A stretch of DNA of 64,000 nucleotides from Pseudomonas sp. UBA4617 (GCF_002386445.1 NZ_DGIR01000019.1:62001-126000), one strand, 5' to 3'; positions 38,888 through 48,181 are shown, counted from the first letter of the stretch. Numbers and translations: made by a program. The notes: generated from the sequence alone by a model not told the origin.

Positions 38888-40030
38888 TCAGCTGTCACGC
38901 CGCAGGTCCGGCGGAATCGGCAGATCCTCCTTCAACGGCTCAGGCCGCTTGCCCTTGCCAGCCCGGTACTGGCGAATCTGGAACACATAGGCCAAGACCT
39001 GCGCCACCGCCAGGTACAAGCCGGCAGGAATTTCCTGCTCCAGCTCGGTGGAGTAGTAGATCGCCCGCGCCAAAGCCGGCGACTCAAGAATCTGGATCTT
39101 GTGCTCCACGCCAATTTCGCGAATCTTCAAGGCAATGAAATCGGTGCCCTTGGCCAGCAGCAAGGGCGCCGCCCCGCCCTTCTCCGGGTCATACTGCAAG
39201 GCCACCGCATAGTGCGTGGGGTTGGTGATGATCACGTCGGCCTGTGGCACCGCGGCCATCATCCGCCGCTGCGAAACTTCGCGCTGCAACTGGCGGATCC
39301 GCTGCTTGACCTCGGGCTTGCCTTCGCTGTCCTTGTACTCGTCCTTGACTTCCTGCTTGGTCATCTTCAGCTTGTTGTACGCCTGCCACAGCTGGTACGG
39401 CACGTCCGCCGCGGCAATCAGCAGCAGCCCGGCCGCCATCCACAACGCACTCCAGCCCACCACCTGCAGGCTGTGGATGATCGCCTGCTCCAGCGGCTCG
39501 TTGGCAATCGCCAGCAGAGCCTGGCGATCGTTCATCAACACCACTATTGCAATCACCAGGATGACGAAGAACTTGGCTAGCGCCTTGATCAGCTCGGTCA
39601 AGGCATTCATCGAGAACATCCGCTTGATCCCCGCCAGCGGGTTCATGCGACTGAACTTTGGCTGCAGCAGGCTGCCGGAAAACAGGAAGCCGCTCAGGGC
39701 AATAGGCGCTACGAACGAGACCACGAACAGCAGGATCAGCACCGGCTGCGTCGCCCACAGCGCCATCTTGCCCGAGGCCAGCAGCAGGGCGGTCATGGCC
39801 CGCTCGTCGACGATGGCGTCGCGGCTCAGGCTGAAGTTCATGCGCATGATCGCCAGCAGCGTTTCCGCCATGTAGCCACCAAATGCCAGCAGGCCACCGG
39901 CGCCAGCCAGGGTCACCGCCACTGTGTTCAGCTCCTTGGAGCGCGCTACTTCGCCTTTCTCGCGGGCATCGCGCTTGCGCTTGTCGGTGGGGTCTTCTGT
40001 CTTGTCCTGACCGCTTTCGCTTTCCGCCAT
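38888..40030 (-). CDS. flhB: Flagellar export switch protein FlhB
   Basis: The 380-residue protein has a hydrophilic Lys-rich start (DKTEDPTDKRKRDAREKGEVARSKEL), four membrane helices and a cytoplasmic domain with the autocleavage site NPTH in ITNPTHYAVALQYD near residue 268. Cleavage there changes specificity from rod/hook to filament substrates when FliK signals. A partial paralogue lacking this motif is encoded at 21437-21778. It starts 2 nt after fliR and ends the fliL-flhB gene string. Confidence 0.97.
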   Translation of the reverse strand: MAESESGQDKTEDPTDKRKRDAREKGEVARSKELNTVAVTLAGAGGLLAFGGYMAETLLAIMRMNFSLSRDAIVDERAMTALLLASGKMALWATQPVLILLFVVSFVAPIALSGFLFSGSLLQPKFSRMNPLAGIKRMFSMNALTELIKALAKFFVILVIAIVVLMNDRQALLAIANEPLEQAIIHSLQVVGWSALWMAAGLLLIAAADVPYQLWQAYNKLKMTKQEVKDEYKDSEGKPEVKQRIRQLQREVSQRRMMAAVPQADVIITNPTHYAVALQYDPEKGGAAPLLLAKGTDFIALKIREIGVEHKIQILESPALARAIYYSTELEQEIPAGLYLAVAQVLAYVFQIRQYRAGKGKRPEPLKEDLPIPPDLRRDS

Positions 40031-40032
40031 GT

Positions 40033-40809
40033 TCAGCGCGCCCTTGCCAATTCACGCAGCCATTGCAGCGCTTCGCTGGCCAATGCCTGGTAGTGGGACA
40101 GGATATCGGCCAGGCCGATCCAGAAAATGCCCATGCCAAGCACCAGGGTCAGCGGGAAACCGATGGAGAAGATGTTCAATTGCGGCGCCGCACGGGTCAT
40201 CACGCCAAAGGCGATGTTCACCACCAGCAACGCCGCGATCACCGGCAGGACCAACAGCAGCCCGGCGCCGAACACCCACCCCAGGCGCCCGGCCATTTCC
40301 CAGAACTGGTTGACTGCCAGCGCACTGCCCACCGGCAAGGTGGTGAAGCTTTCGGTGAGCACTTCGAACACCACCAGGTGGCCGTTCATCAACAGGAACA
40401 GCACGCTCACCAGCATGGTCATGAACTGGCTGATGACCGCGACGTTGACGCCGTTGGCCGGGTCGACCATCGACGCGAAGGCCATGCCCATCTGCACCGC
40501 TACCACCTGGCCGGCGATCACGAACGCCTGGAACAGCAGCTGCAGGGCGAAGCCGAACAGCGTCCCGACGATGATCTGCTCGGCGCACAACAGCAGGCCA
40601 CGCAGGCTCAACGGGTCGAACTCGGGCAGCGGCGGCAGCGCCGGAACGATCACCACGGTAATCGCCACCGCCACATACAGGCGCACCCGCGCCGGCAACA
40701 TGCGGGTACCGAGAATGGGCATGGTCATCAGCACCGCAGTCACCCTGAACAAGGGCAGGATGAAGGTGGCGACCCAGGTGCCAATCTGCGTGTCGGTCAA
40801 TTCCAGCAT
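40033..40809 (-). CDS. fliR: Flagellar export gate protein FliR
   Basis: The 258-residue membrane protein of the FliPQR gate has the typical start MLELTDTQIGTWVATFILPLFRVTAVLMTMPILG and several helices, including the conserved FALQLLFQAFVIAGQVVAVQMGMAFASMVDP block. It forms the top of the helical export channel with FliP and FliQ. It begins 7 nt after fliQ. Confidence 0.96.
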   Translation of the reverse strand: MLELTDTQIGTWVATFILPLFRVTAVLMTMPILGTRMLPARVRLYVAVAITVVIVPALPPLPEFDPLSLRGLLLCAEQIIVGTLFGFALQLLFQAFVIAGQVVAVQMGMAFASMVDPANGVNVAVISQFMTMLVSVLFLLMNGHLVVFEVLTESFTTLPVGSALAVNQFWEMAGRLGWVFGAGLLLVLPVIAALLVVNIAFGVMTRAAPQLNIFSIGFPLTLVLGMGIFWIGLADILSHYQALASEALQWLRELARAR

Positions 40810-40816
40810 CGCCGCC

Positions 40817-41086
40817 TCAACCGATCAGGTGCGGGATGTTGGTGTACAGGCCGGTGATGTACTCCATGAACTTCTGCACCAGCCACGGCCCGGCAATGAT
40901 CAGCGTGACCAGCATCACCAGCAGGCGCGGCAGAAAGCTCAGGGTCTGTTCGTTGATCTGCGTGGCGGCCTGGAACATCGCCACCACCAGGCCCACCAGC
41001 AGGCTCGGTACCACCAGCACGGCCACCATCAGGGTGGTCAGCCACAAGGCATCGCGGAACAGGTCGACAGCTACTTCCGGGGTCAT
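40817..41086 (-). CDS. fliQ: Flagellar export gate protein FliQ
   Basis: The 89-residue protein has two membrane helices with the conserved LVVAMFQAATQINEQTLSFLPRLL loop, matching FliQ in length and sequence. It winds around FliP in the export gate. It lies 21 nt after fliP. Confidence 0.96.
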   Translation of the reverse strand: MTPEVAVDLFRDALWLTTLMVAVLVVPSLLVGLVVAMFQAATQINEQTLSFLPRLLVMLVTLIIAGPWLVQKFMEYITGLYTNIPHLIG

Positions 41087-41107
41087 CGGCGGCTCTCCTT
41101 GACGGCG

Positions 41108-41863
41108 TCAGACGCCGCCGAAACTGCTGGCCAGGGTGCCCATGATCAGCGCCCAGCCATCGACCAGCACGAACAGCATGATCTTGAACGGCAACGAAAT
41201 GATCAGCGGCGACAGCATCATCATGCCCATGGCCATCAGCACACTGGCCACCACCATGTCGATGATCAGGAACGGGATGAAGATCATGAAACCGATCTGA
41301 AACGCGGTCTTCAGCTCGGAGGTGACGAACGCCGGCACCAGGATCGCCAACGGGACCTGGTCCGGGCCGGCGATGTCGGTGCGCTTGGACAGGCGCATGA
41401 ACAGGTCGAGGTCGCTTTGCCGGGTTTGCGCCAGCATGAAGTCCTTGAGCGGCCCCTGGGCCTTGTCGATGGCCTGCTGGGCGGTCATCTGTTCCTTCAG
41501 GTACGGCTGCAGCGCGTCCTGGTTCACCCGGTCGAACACCGGCGCCATGATGAACATGGTCAGGAACAGCGCCATGCCGGTTAGCAGCTGGTTCGACGGC
41601 GTCTGCTGCAGGCCCAGGGCCTGGCGCAGGATCGAGAACACAATGATGATGCGGGTGAAGCTGGTCATCAGGATGACGAACGCGGGAATGAAGCTGAGCG
41701 CCGTCATGATCAGCAGGATCTGCAGGCTGACCGAATACTCCTGCTGCCCGTCCGCGGTATTGGACAGGGTGATGGCCGGGATCGACAGCGGGTCGGCGGC
41801 CAGGGCCAGCGGCGCCGCCAGCAGCAGCGCCAGAATCAACAACAAACGCAGCGCGCCGCTCAT
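41108..41863 (-). CDS. fliP: Flagellar export gate protein FliP
   Basis: This 251-residue protein has a cleavable signal peptide (MSGALRLLLILALLLAAPLALAA) and the FliP signatures SFTRIIIVFSILRQALGLQQTPSNQ and IGFMIFIPFLIIDMVVASVLMAMGM. Five or six FliP subunits form the core of the channel. It overlaps fliO by 4 nt. Confidence 0.97.
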   Translation of the reverse strand: MSGALRLLLILALLLAAPLALAADPLSIPAITLSNTADGQQEYSVSLQILLIMTALSFIPAFVILMTSFTRIIIVFSILRQALGLQQTPSNQLLTGMALFLTMFIMAPVFDRVNQDALQPYLKEQMTAQQAIDKAQGPLKDFMLAQTRQSDLDLFMRLSKRTDIAGPDQVPLAILVPAFVTSELKTAFQIGFMIFIPFLIIDMVVASVLMAMGMMMLSPLIISLPFKIMLFVLVDGWALIMGTLASSFGGV

Positions 41864-42297
41864 CGCTTCTTGTCCTTAGGGTCCTTGCCCATCAGCTCCA
41901 TCAGCCGCTGGGCGAACTCCGGCGTCGCCTGACGGGCGTTTTCCGGTACTTCCACGGGCTCGGCCAGCACATGCAGGGCCTCGATGCTGCCAGGGGTATG
42001 GCCGATCAGGATCTGCGCCTTGCCCACCTGCACCAGCAGCAGGCGGTCACGCGGGCCGATGGCCCGGCTGCCGACGATCTCGATCACCTGCCCGCCCTTC
42101 ACGGCAGTTCCCTGCATGCGTCGCAACAGCCAGGCCAGGAAGAAAATCAGGCCGACCACCAGCAGCAGGCCGAAGACCATCTGCGCCAGTTGCCCGCCCA
42201 GGCTGCCAGGCGCAGCCGCAGGCGTTGACGTCGGCGTGGCCGCGGCCAAACAGGCCTGGCTGGCAAGCAGCGCGGCGAATGCCAGGCAGGCGCGCAT
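41860..42297 (-). CDS. fliO: Flagellar protein FliO
   Basis: The 145-residue protein has a signal-like N terminus, one membrane helix (MVFGLLLVVGLIFFLAWLL near residues 40-58) and a cytoplasmic domain with the FliO pattern VIEIVGSRAIGPRDRLLLVQVGKAQILIGHTPG. It assists FliP assembly. I chose ATG 42297, which has GAAGGG upstream, over the GTG at 42309 directly abutting the fliN stop. Confidence 0.93.
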   Translation of the reverse strand: MRACLAFAALLASQACLAAATPTSTPAAAPGSLGGQLAQMVFGLLLVVGLIFFLAWLLRRMQGTAVKGGQVIEIVGSRAIGPRDRLLLVQVGKAQILIGHTPGSIEALHVLAEPVEVPENARQATPEFAQRLMELMGKDPKDKKR

Positions 42298-42309
42298 CGT
42301 GCCCTTCAC

Positions 42310-42780
42310 TCAGCGCAGCTTCTTGATACGTTCGCTGGGGCTGATCACGTCGGTCAGGCGGATGCCGAACTTCTCGTTGACCACCACCACTTCGCCATGG
42401 GCGATCAGCGTGCCGTTGACCAGCACATCGAGCGGCTCACCGGCCAGGCGGTCCAGCTCGATGACCGAACCCTGGTTGAGCTGCAGCAGGTTGCGGATAT
42501 TGATCTCGGTGCTGCCCACTTCCATGGAAATGTTCACCGGGATGTCCAGGATCACGTCCAGGTTCGGGCCTTCCAGGCTGACGTTCTCGCTTGGCTTCGG
42601 CGAGCTGGCGAACTCTTCCATCGGCAAGCGGCCCAGGCCGCCAACGCTGCTACCGGTGTCGCCACCCAGCAGTGCATCGATGTCGGCCTGCCCGGCTGCA
42701 CCGGTTTCCTCCAGTGCCGCAGCCCATTCATCGGCCAGCGCCTGGTCCTCTGGGGAGGTGATCTCGTTTTCGTTAGCCAT
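42310..42780 (-). CDS. fliN: Flagellar motor switch protein FliN
   Basis: The 156-residue protein has a variable acidic N-terminal half and a C-terminal SpoA domain (ILDIPVNISMEVGSTEINIRNLLQLNQGSVIELDRLAGEPLDVLVNG), which forms the lower C-ring with FliM. The start ATG follows GAGGAAAT. It lies 47 nt after fliM. Confidence 0.96.
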   Translation of the reverse strand: MANENEITSPEDQALADEWAAALEETGAAGQADIDALLGGDTGSSVGGLGRLPMEEFASSPKPSENVSLEGPNLDVILDIPVNISMEVGSTEINIRNLLQLNQGSVIELDRLAGEPLDVLVNGTLIAHGEVVVVNEKFGIRLTDVISPSERIKKLR

Positions 42781-42827
42781 GATTTCCTCGACAGGCATTC
42801 AATACGTTATGAGCGACCGGCACGCCG

Positions 42828-43796
42828 TCAGCGGCGTTCGATCGGATCGATGATCTGCAGCGCCAGGTTGCCCTTGTGCGAACCCAGGCGCGCCTTGAAC
42901 GAAGGCACGCCGTTGGCGCGCAGCACCAGGTGTTCGGGCAGCTCCACCGGAATCACGTCGCCTGGCTGCATGTGCAGGATGTCGCGCAGCTTCAACTGGC
43001 GCCGGGCGACCGTGGCACTCACCGGCACGGCCACGTCCAGCACGTCCTCGCGCAAGGCCTTGACCCAGCGCTCGTCCTGGTCGTCCAGGTCGGACTGGAA
43101 GCCGGCATCGAGCATTTCCCGCACCGGCTCGATCATCGAGTACGGCATGGTCACGTGCAGGTCGCCGCCACCGCCGTCCAACTCGATGTGGAAGGTCGAC
43201 ACCACTACCGCCTCGCTGGGCCCGACGATGTTGGCCATGGCCGGGTTGACCTCCGAGTTCATGTACTCGAAAGTGACCGGCATGATCGCCTGCCAGGCTT
43301 CTCGCAGGTCAACGAAGCACTGGTCCAGAACCATGCGCACCACGCGTAGCTCGGTGGGGGTGAACTCGCGGCCTTCGATCTTGGCGTGACGACCGTCGCC
43401 GCCAAAGAAGTTGTCCACCAGCTTGAATACCAGCTTGGCATCGAGGATGAACAGCGAGGTGCCGCGCAGTGGCTTGATCTTGACCAGGTTGAGGCTGGTC
43501 GGGACGTACAGCGAATGCACGTATTCGCCGAACTTCATCACTTGCACGCCGCCTACCGCCACGTCGGCGGAGCGACGCAGCAGGTTGAACATGCTGATCC
43601 GGGTGTAACGGGCGAAGCGCTCGTTGATCATTTCCAGGGTCGGCATGCGACCCCGCACGATACGGTCCTGACTGGTCAGGTCATAGCTCTTGATGCTGCC
43701 AGGCTCGGTGGCACTCTCGGTCTGCACCAGACCGTCGTCGACGCCATGCAACAAGGCATCGATTTCATCCTGGGACAGCAGGTCCTGTACGGCCAT
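42828..43796 (-). CDS. fliM: Flagellar motor switch protein FliM
   Basis: The 322-residue protein starts with the CheY-P-binding peptide LLSQDEIDALLHGV, followed by the middle GGXG-containing domain (MKFGEYVHSLYVPTSLNLVKIKPLRGTSLFILDAKLVFKLVDNFFGGDGR) and a C-terminal SpoA domain. It sets rotation direction on CheY-P binding. It lies 9 nt after fliL. Confidence 0.97.
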   Translation of the reverse strand: MAVQDLLSQDEIDALLHGVDDGLVQTESATEPGSIKSYDLTSQDRIVRGRMPTLEMINERFARYTRISMFNLLRRSADVAVGGVQVMKFGEYVHSLYVPTSLNLVKIKPLRGTSLFILDAKLVFKLVDNFFGGDGRHAKIEGREFTPTELRVVRMVLDQCFVDLREAWQAIMPVTFEYMNSEVNPAMANIVGPSEAVVVSTFHIELDGGGGDLHVTMPYSMIEPVREMLDAGFQSDLDDQDERWVKALREDVLDVAVPVSATVARRQLKLRDILHMQPGDVIPVELPEHLVLRANGVPSFKARLGSHKGNLALQIIDPIERR

Positions 43797-43805
43797 TGCG
43801 GACTC

Positions 43806-44303
43806 CTACTGCAATACGAAATTGGTGAACAGCAACTGGTCGATGACCGGCTTGCCGACTTCCTTCTGCGCCACTTCCTGGACCACTGCGGTGGCCTTCT
43901 GGCGCAGCATCTCCTGCCCGACCGGGCTGCCAGCCAGGGTGTCGAAGCCCTGCCCGGAGAACATCATCACCAGGTTGTTGCGGATGACCGGCATGTGCAC
44001 CTTGAGGGCGTCAAGGTCGGCCTGGTTGCGCGCCTGCAGGGTAATGCTCACCTGCATGTAGCGCTGGCGACCGTTCTGGTTGAAGTTGACCACGAAAGCC
44101 GGGGCCAGCGGCTCGTAGAGCGCCGCAGGCTTGACGTTGCCGGCCGTTGCCTCGGCGGCCGGGGCCGGCTCGCTCTTGTGCATGATGAACCAGGTGGCGC
44201 CGACCGATAGGCCAATCGCCAGCAACAGGCCGACGACCGCCAGCAGGATCAGCTTGAGTTTGCCTTTAGTGGCGGGGTCTTTGACTGCTTCGCTTTTCGC
44301 CAT
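43806..44303 (-). CDS. fliL: Flagellar basal-body protein FliL
   Basis: This 165-residue protein has one membrane helix (LKLILLAVVGLLLAIGLSVGATWFI, about residues 16-40) and a periplasmic SPFH-like domain (YEPLAPAFVVNFNQNGRQRYMQVSITLQAR), which associates with the stators and supports torque. It is the first gene after a good sigma54 promoter and heads fliMNOPQR-flhB. Confidence 0.96.
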   Translation of the reverse strand: MAKSEAVKDPATKGKLKLILLAVVGLLLAIGLSVGATWFIMHKSEPAPAAEATAGNVKPAALYEPLAPAFVVNFNQNGRQRYMQVSITLQARNQADLDALKVHMPVIRNNLVMMFSGQGFDTLAGSPVGQEMLRQKATAVVQEVAQKEVGKPVIDQLLFTNFVLQ

Positions 44304-44354
44304 GCCAATAATCCGTCGTCCATCGGGGGTTCAAGGGAGGATGGCTTGGCTTGA

Positions 44355-44369
44355 GCAAGTGTTATGCCA
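44355..44369 (-). promoter_or_regulatory. Sigma54 promoter of the fliL operon
   Basis: TGGCAT-N5-TTGC on the minus strand differs from the -24/-12 consensus at one position. The -12 end is 52 nt before the fliL ATG. FleQ or FleR would be the expected activator. Confidence 0.65.
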
Positions 44370-44437
44370 GCTTTGGGCTTGATGGGCCTTGCGCCTGCGA
44401 ATCGAGCGCCGCACAACCCAAGGCATACGCCCTGGCA

Positions 44438-45706
44438 TCAGGCGTAGTAATCGACCGCACTGTCACCGATGACCAGCTGCTGCTCCACAGGTCGGCTGCT
44501 GTCGGCGCTCTCGGTACCGCCCTGCTCCGCCTGCCGCGCCGCCACCCCGGACAATTGGCTGCCCTGGGCCTGCGCCTGCTGTTGCTGCTGATGCTGCCCA
44601 CGCGACTGATCGGCCACGTTGACGTCCGGCTGGGCCAGGCCCTGCTGGGTGAACAGTTCACGCAGGCGGTGCACCTGGCTGTCAAGGGCATCACGCACAC
44701 CGGCGTGGCCACTGATGAAGGTGATCTGGGTCGACTGGTCCGTCGCAACATTGACGCGAATGTCCAGCCGACCAAGCTCTGCCGGCTCCAGCTGGATATC
44801 CGCCGACTTGAGGTTCTGGCTGGACAGGTACATGACCCGGTTGACCAGGCCCTCGGCCCAGGCGTTCTGGTTCATGGGCAGTGGCTGGTGCAACGGGCTG
44901 GCATTGACCGGCACGGCATTGGCGGTCTTGGCCGTGGCCGCCTGGGTCAGGTTGGCCAGACGGTTGGCGAAATCGTCGACGCGGGTGTCGCTGCTGGCGC
45001 TCTTGGTGTCCTTCAGGCCATCTTCGAGCAAGGCGCCGAAGGCCTTGTCGCCAGGCTCCCCACCGTCGGCTGCTGCACCATCGGCATTTTCCACCAGGCC
45101 CGCCAAGCTATTGACGGCCACGGACCCTTCTTCCGCCTGGGCTTGCGCCGGGTCAAGGGCATGGGCCGAGGTTGCTCCCTTGGCCTGGGCACTGTGCTCC
45201 AGCGCCAGGCGCAAGGTTGGCAGGTTGAACAACGGGTCGGCGTCAGGGTCGAAGCTTTCCTCATCTGCCGGCGCCTCGGGCAGCGCGGCCGGAACCTGCG
45301 CCGTGGCGGCCTGCAGCACCGGTGCCACGGTCTCGGCCTGGGCCTGGATCAGTTGTGCGCCAGGCTGGGCGTCGGTGACCTGGCCAGCGACCAGGCTGGC
45401 ATCGCGCATGTCGGTATCGGCCTGGGTGTCGGCTGGCAATGGTTTGCCGTCATCGGCAACAGCGGACTTGTCAGCAGGATCGGTCTTGCCACCCTGCGCC
45501 GGCGCAGGTTTGTCCTTGGGCCTGGCCTGGGCGACCTTGTCGTTCTGCCCGACCGGCTTGTCCTGCCCCTGCCTGGCCATCACCTGGTCGAAGCCGGCGC
45601 CTTTGTCCGCCGGCGCCTGCAGCGGTTTTTCGGCCTGTGCGGGGGCCGACCGCGCGGGGTTGGCAATGGCGTTGGCTTGCAACAACGGATTGGGTGCGAC
45701 AGGCAT
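44438..45706 (-). CDS. fliK: Flagellar hook-length control protein FliK
   Basis: The 422-residue protein has a long Ala/Gln/Asp-rich N-terminal region (the molecular ruler part) and a C-terminal Flg_hook domain: VNRVMYLSSQNLKSADIQLEPAELGRLDIRVNVATDQSTQITFISGHAGVRDALDSQVHRLRELF (about residues 290-355). It measures the hook and signals FlhB. It is separated from fliL by 134 nt with a promoter and from hptB by 72 nt with another. Confidence 0.93.
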   Translation of the reverse strand: MPVAPNPLLQANAIANPARSAPAQAEKPLQAPADKGAGFDQVMARQGQDKPVGQNDKVAQARPKDKPAPAQGGKTDPADKSAVADDGKPLPADTQADTDMRDASLVAGQVTDAQPGAQLIQAQAETVAPVLQAATAQVPAALPEAPADEESFDPDADPLFNLPTLRLALEHSAQAKGATSAHALDPAQAQAEEGSVAVNSLAGLVENADGAAADGGEPGDKAFGALLEDGLKDTKSASSDTRVDDFANRLANLTQAATAKTANAVPVNASPLHQPLPMNQNAWAEGLVNRVMYLSSQNLKSADIQLEPAELGRLDIRVNVATDQSTQITFISGHAGVRDALDSQVHRLRELFTQQGLAQPDVNVADQSRGQHQQQQQAQAQGSQLSGVAARQAEQGGTESADSSRPVEQQLVIGDSAVDYYA

Positions 45707-45754
45707 CGAGCGGTCTCCGCGCCGGGAACAAAAAAGACATCCAGGCAGTGGAAA

Positions 45755-45769
45755 GCAAGAGTCGCGCCA
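45755..45769 (-). promoter_or_regulatory. Sigma54 promoter of fliK
   Basis: TGGCGC-N5-TTGC on the minus strand has one mismatch to the -24/-12 consensus. The -12 end lies 49 nt before the fliK ATG. Confidence 0.65.
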
Positions 45770-45778
45770 AGTTACCCA

Positions 45779-46126
45779 TCAACCCGCCGAAATACGTTGC
45801 TGCTCGCCCCGGTAGAAACGCTGCACCTCGAAGAACTCCCGATCGATACGGGAGATCAGGTCTTCGATGCCATACAGCGGCGGCCGTCGCGCGCGCTCCT
45901 CCAGCTGCTGGCACAGGCTGGCCAACGCAACCGCGCCCATGTTGCTGCTGCTGCCCTTGAAGCTGTGCGCGGCCGAACCGAGCTCCTCGGCACTTCTGGC
46001 CGCGTGCAGCTGGCCCAGGCGCCGTTCGGAGTCTTCGAGGAATGTCTGCACCAGTTGCAGGTAGCCATCTTCCATGACTTCACGCAGGTCGCTGAGTACC
46101 TTATGGTCAATATGCATGTCAGTCAC
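45779..46126 (-). CDS. hptB: Histidine phosphotransfer protein HptB
   Basis: The 115-residue HPt domain has the phosphorylated histidine at position 54 in AAHSFKGSSSNMGA. In P. aeruginosa HptB receives phosphate from hybrid kinases and passes it to the response-regulator phosphatase HsbR, encoded just upstream here. The start is GTG at 46126 with AGGGAG 7 nt upstream; an in-frame ATG at 46117 is the alternative. Confidence 0.92.
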   Translation of the reverse strand: MTDMHIDHKVLSDLREVMEDGYLQLVQTFLEDSERRLGQLHAARSAEELGSAAHSFKGSSSNMGAVALASLCQQLEERARRPPLYGIEDLISRIDREFFEVQRFYRGEQQRISAG

Positions 46127-46175
46127 TTGTTCACTCCCTTGATCAAGCCAGATTATGCCCGAGCCAGCCCGTGGC

Positions 46176-47879
46176 TCACCAGACGAACTCCACCTGCGCG
46201 CAACGCCCGCCTTCGCTCCAGCGCGCGCTGCTGGCCAGCCGCCGGACCAGGTTCAGGCCGCGTCCGCTCAGCCCCTGCTCCGTTGCCGGCCGCGCCAGCA
46301 CCTGCTGCACATCGAAGCCGGCGCCACTGTCGCGGACCTCGATCATGAGACGCCCGCCGTCGCCGTACGGTTCAACCTTGAAGTCGATGCGCACGTAACC
46401 GTCGGTCAGCTGCATCAGGCGCCGGGCGCGTTCCTGGTAATAGGCGGCAAAGCCCTGCACATCGCGCTTGAGCTGCGAGTCCAGGCCCAGTACACCATGT
46501 TCCAGGGCGTTGGAATACAGCTCGCTGAGCACACTGTGAAGGTTGCCGGTACGCGCGCGCAGGCCGTGAATTTCCTGCAACAACTGCACCAGGTAAGGTA
46601 CCGGGTTGAAGCGCTCCAGACTCTCGCCACGCACTTCGAACCGCAGCGACCAGTGCAGCGGGCTGGAGCGACCGCTGTCCGAGTAGATAACCGGCACCGG
46701 CACCCGCTCCTCGGCGCTGAGCATACGAATGTCGCACAGGCTGATGTCATCGCGCGGGCGCCCACCGAAGCGCTCCAGGGCCTGCATCACTTCATCGAAC
46801 AACTGCGCCGGGTCACGGTTTTCGGCCAGCACCTTGCGCAGGCGCCGAACACCGAACAGGCGCTCCTGGTCGTCAGCGGTATCGATCACCCCGTCCGACA
46901 GCAGCAGCAAGCGCTCGCCCGGCGCCAGCGGCAGCACTTCGGTACTGTCATCGAAACGCTCGGCAGCCAGAATGCCCAGTGGCAGGTGTTGCGAACTCAA
47001 TACCGACAGCACCTGCCCCTCTACCGACAGGCGATAGCCATCAGGCATGCCGCCGTTCCAGACTTCCACCGAACCGCGCTGCGCATTGAGGTCGAGCAAC
47101 AGCGCGCAACAGAACATGTCCACTGGCAGGATGCGCTTGAGCTTGGCATTCATCTCGCGCAGGATCTGCGCGATACCGTAGCCCTTGGCGGTCATGCCAT
47201 AGAACACTTCGGCCAGCGGCATCGCCCCTACCGCCGCCGGCAGGCCGTGGCCGGTGAAATCACCGAGCAGCACACGCATGTCGCCGGACGGCGTGAAGGC
47301 GGCCAGCATCAGGTCGCCATTGAACAGCGCGTAAGGTGACTGCAGATAGCGGATGTTGGGTGCGGCCAGGCACCCGGAGTGGGCCACCTTGTCGAACACC
47401 GCCTTGGCCACCCGCTGTTCGTTCAGCAGATGATCATGATGCCGGGCAATCTGGTCGCGCTGCTCCAGCACGGTGGCCTGCAGGCGGCGCAAGCGGTCCA
47501 TGGCGCGAATCTTGGCGCCGAGTATCACTGCGCTGTAAGGTTTGGCCATGAAGTCATCGCCACCGGCCTCCAGGCAGCGCACCAGGCCCTCTTCCTCGTT
47601 CAGCGAAGTCAGGAAAATGATCGGCACCAGCGCCTCGCCGGCCAGCGCCTTGATCTGCCGCGCCGCCTCGAAGCCATCCATCACCGGCATCAACGCATCC
47701 AGCAGCACCAGTTGCGGGCGCCGCTCGATGAACAGCGCCACCGCCTGCTCGCCGTTTTCCGCCGTGACCACCTGATGCCCCTGACGCCGGACGATCTGCG
47801 CCAGCAGCAGGCGGTCGGCGGCACCGTCCTCGGCGACCAGCACGGTCAACGCCTGCTCGGCCGGCATGTCGGCGCTCAA
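46176..47879 (-). CDS. hsbR: HsbR: response regulator / PP2C phosphatase / anti-sigma-type kinase
   Basis: This 567-residue three-domain protein begins with a REC domain with phosphoacceptor Asp61 (LLDALMPVMDG). A SpoIIE/PP2C-type phosphatase domain follows (about residues 160-390; MLAAFTPSGDMRVLLGDFTGHGLPAAVGAMPLAEVF, LLLLSDGVID, RDDISLCDI). The C-terminal HATPase_c domain is of the SpoIIAB/RsbW type (about 420-567; SELYSNALEHGVLG, VRDSGAGFD, GRGLNLVRRLA). In P. aeruginosa it phosphorylates or dephosphorylates HsbA depending on HptB. It overlaps hsbA by 4 nt. Confidence 0.95.
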   Translation of the reverse strand: MSADMPAEQALTVLVAEDGAADRLLLAQIVRRQGHQVVTAENGEQAVALFIERRPQLVLLDALMPVMDGFEAARQIKALAGEALVPIIFLTSLNEEEGLVRCLEAGGDDFMAKPYSAVILGAKIRAMDRLRRLQATVLEQRDQIARHHDHLLNEQRVAKAVFDKVAHSGCLAAPNIRYLQSPYALFNGDLMLAAFTPSGDMRVLLGDFTGHGLPAAVGAMPLAEVFYGMTAKGYGIAQILREMNAKLKRILPVDMFCCALLLDLNAQRGSVEVWNGGMPDGYRLSVEGQVLSVLSSQHLPLGILAAERFDDSTEVLPLAPGERLLLLSDGVIDTADDQERLFGVRRLRKVLAENRDPAQLFDEVMQALERFGGRPRDDISLCDIRMLSAEERVPVPVIYSDSGRSSPLHWSLRFEVRGESLERFNPVPYLVQLLQEIHGLRARTGNLHSVLSELYSNALEHGVLGLDSQLKRDVQGFAAYYQERARRLMQLTDGYVRIDFKVEPYGDGGRLMIEVRDSGAGFDVQQVLARPATEQGLSGRGLNLVRRLASSARWSEGGRCAQVEFVW

Positions 47880-48181
47880 CTGATATCGAAGAGTTTTTCG
47901 AAATTGGAGATGGCGAGGATCTTGCGAACATCGGAGCTGGCATGCACTACACGCACGTCCGAATGGTCACCACCGGCATGGTCGCGCAGCAACAGCAGCA
48001 TGCCGAGCGCGGAACTGTCGAGGTACGTAGTATCCTTCAGGTCGACCACCACCGAATCGGGGCGGCTGGGCTGACGCTCGTAGGCGTCACGAAACTCCTG
48101 GTGCTTGCCGAAATCGAAGCGACCCTTGATCTTGATCGTCAGTTTTTTCCCGTCCTGCGAAAAATCAGTCTCGACTGCCAT
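47876..48181 (-). CDS. hsbA: HsbA: STAS anti-sigma-factor antagonist
   Basis: The 101-residue STAS-domain protein has the phosphorylation-site loop TYLDSSALGMLLLL (serines 56 and 57). In P. aeruginosa the HsbA phosphorylation state decides between binding the flagellar anti-sigma factor FlgM and the diguanylate cyclase HsbD, linking motility to biofilm. The ATG has GAAGGA upstream. The 140-nt gap to fliJ contains only REP-like remnants, so hsbA-hsbR-hptB may still be read from the fliE operon. Confidence 0.93.
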   Translation of the reverse strand: MAVETDFSQDGKKLTIKIKGRFDFGKHQEFRDAYERQPSRPDSVVVDLKDTTYLDSSALGMLLLLRDHAGGDHSDVRVVHASSDVRKILAISNFEKLFDIS

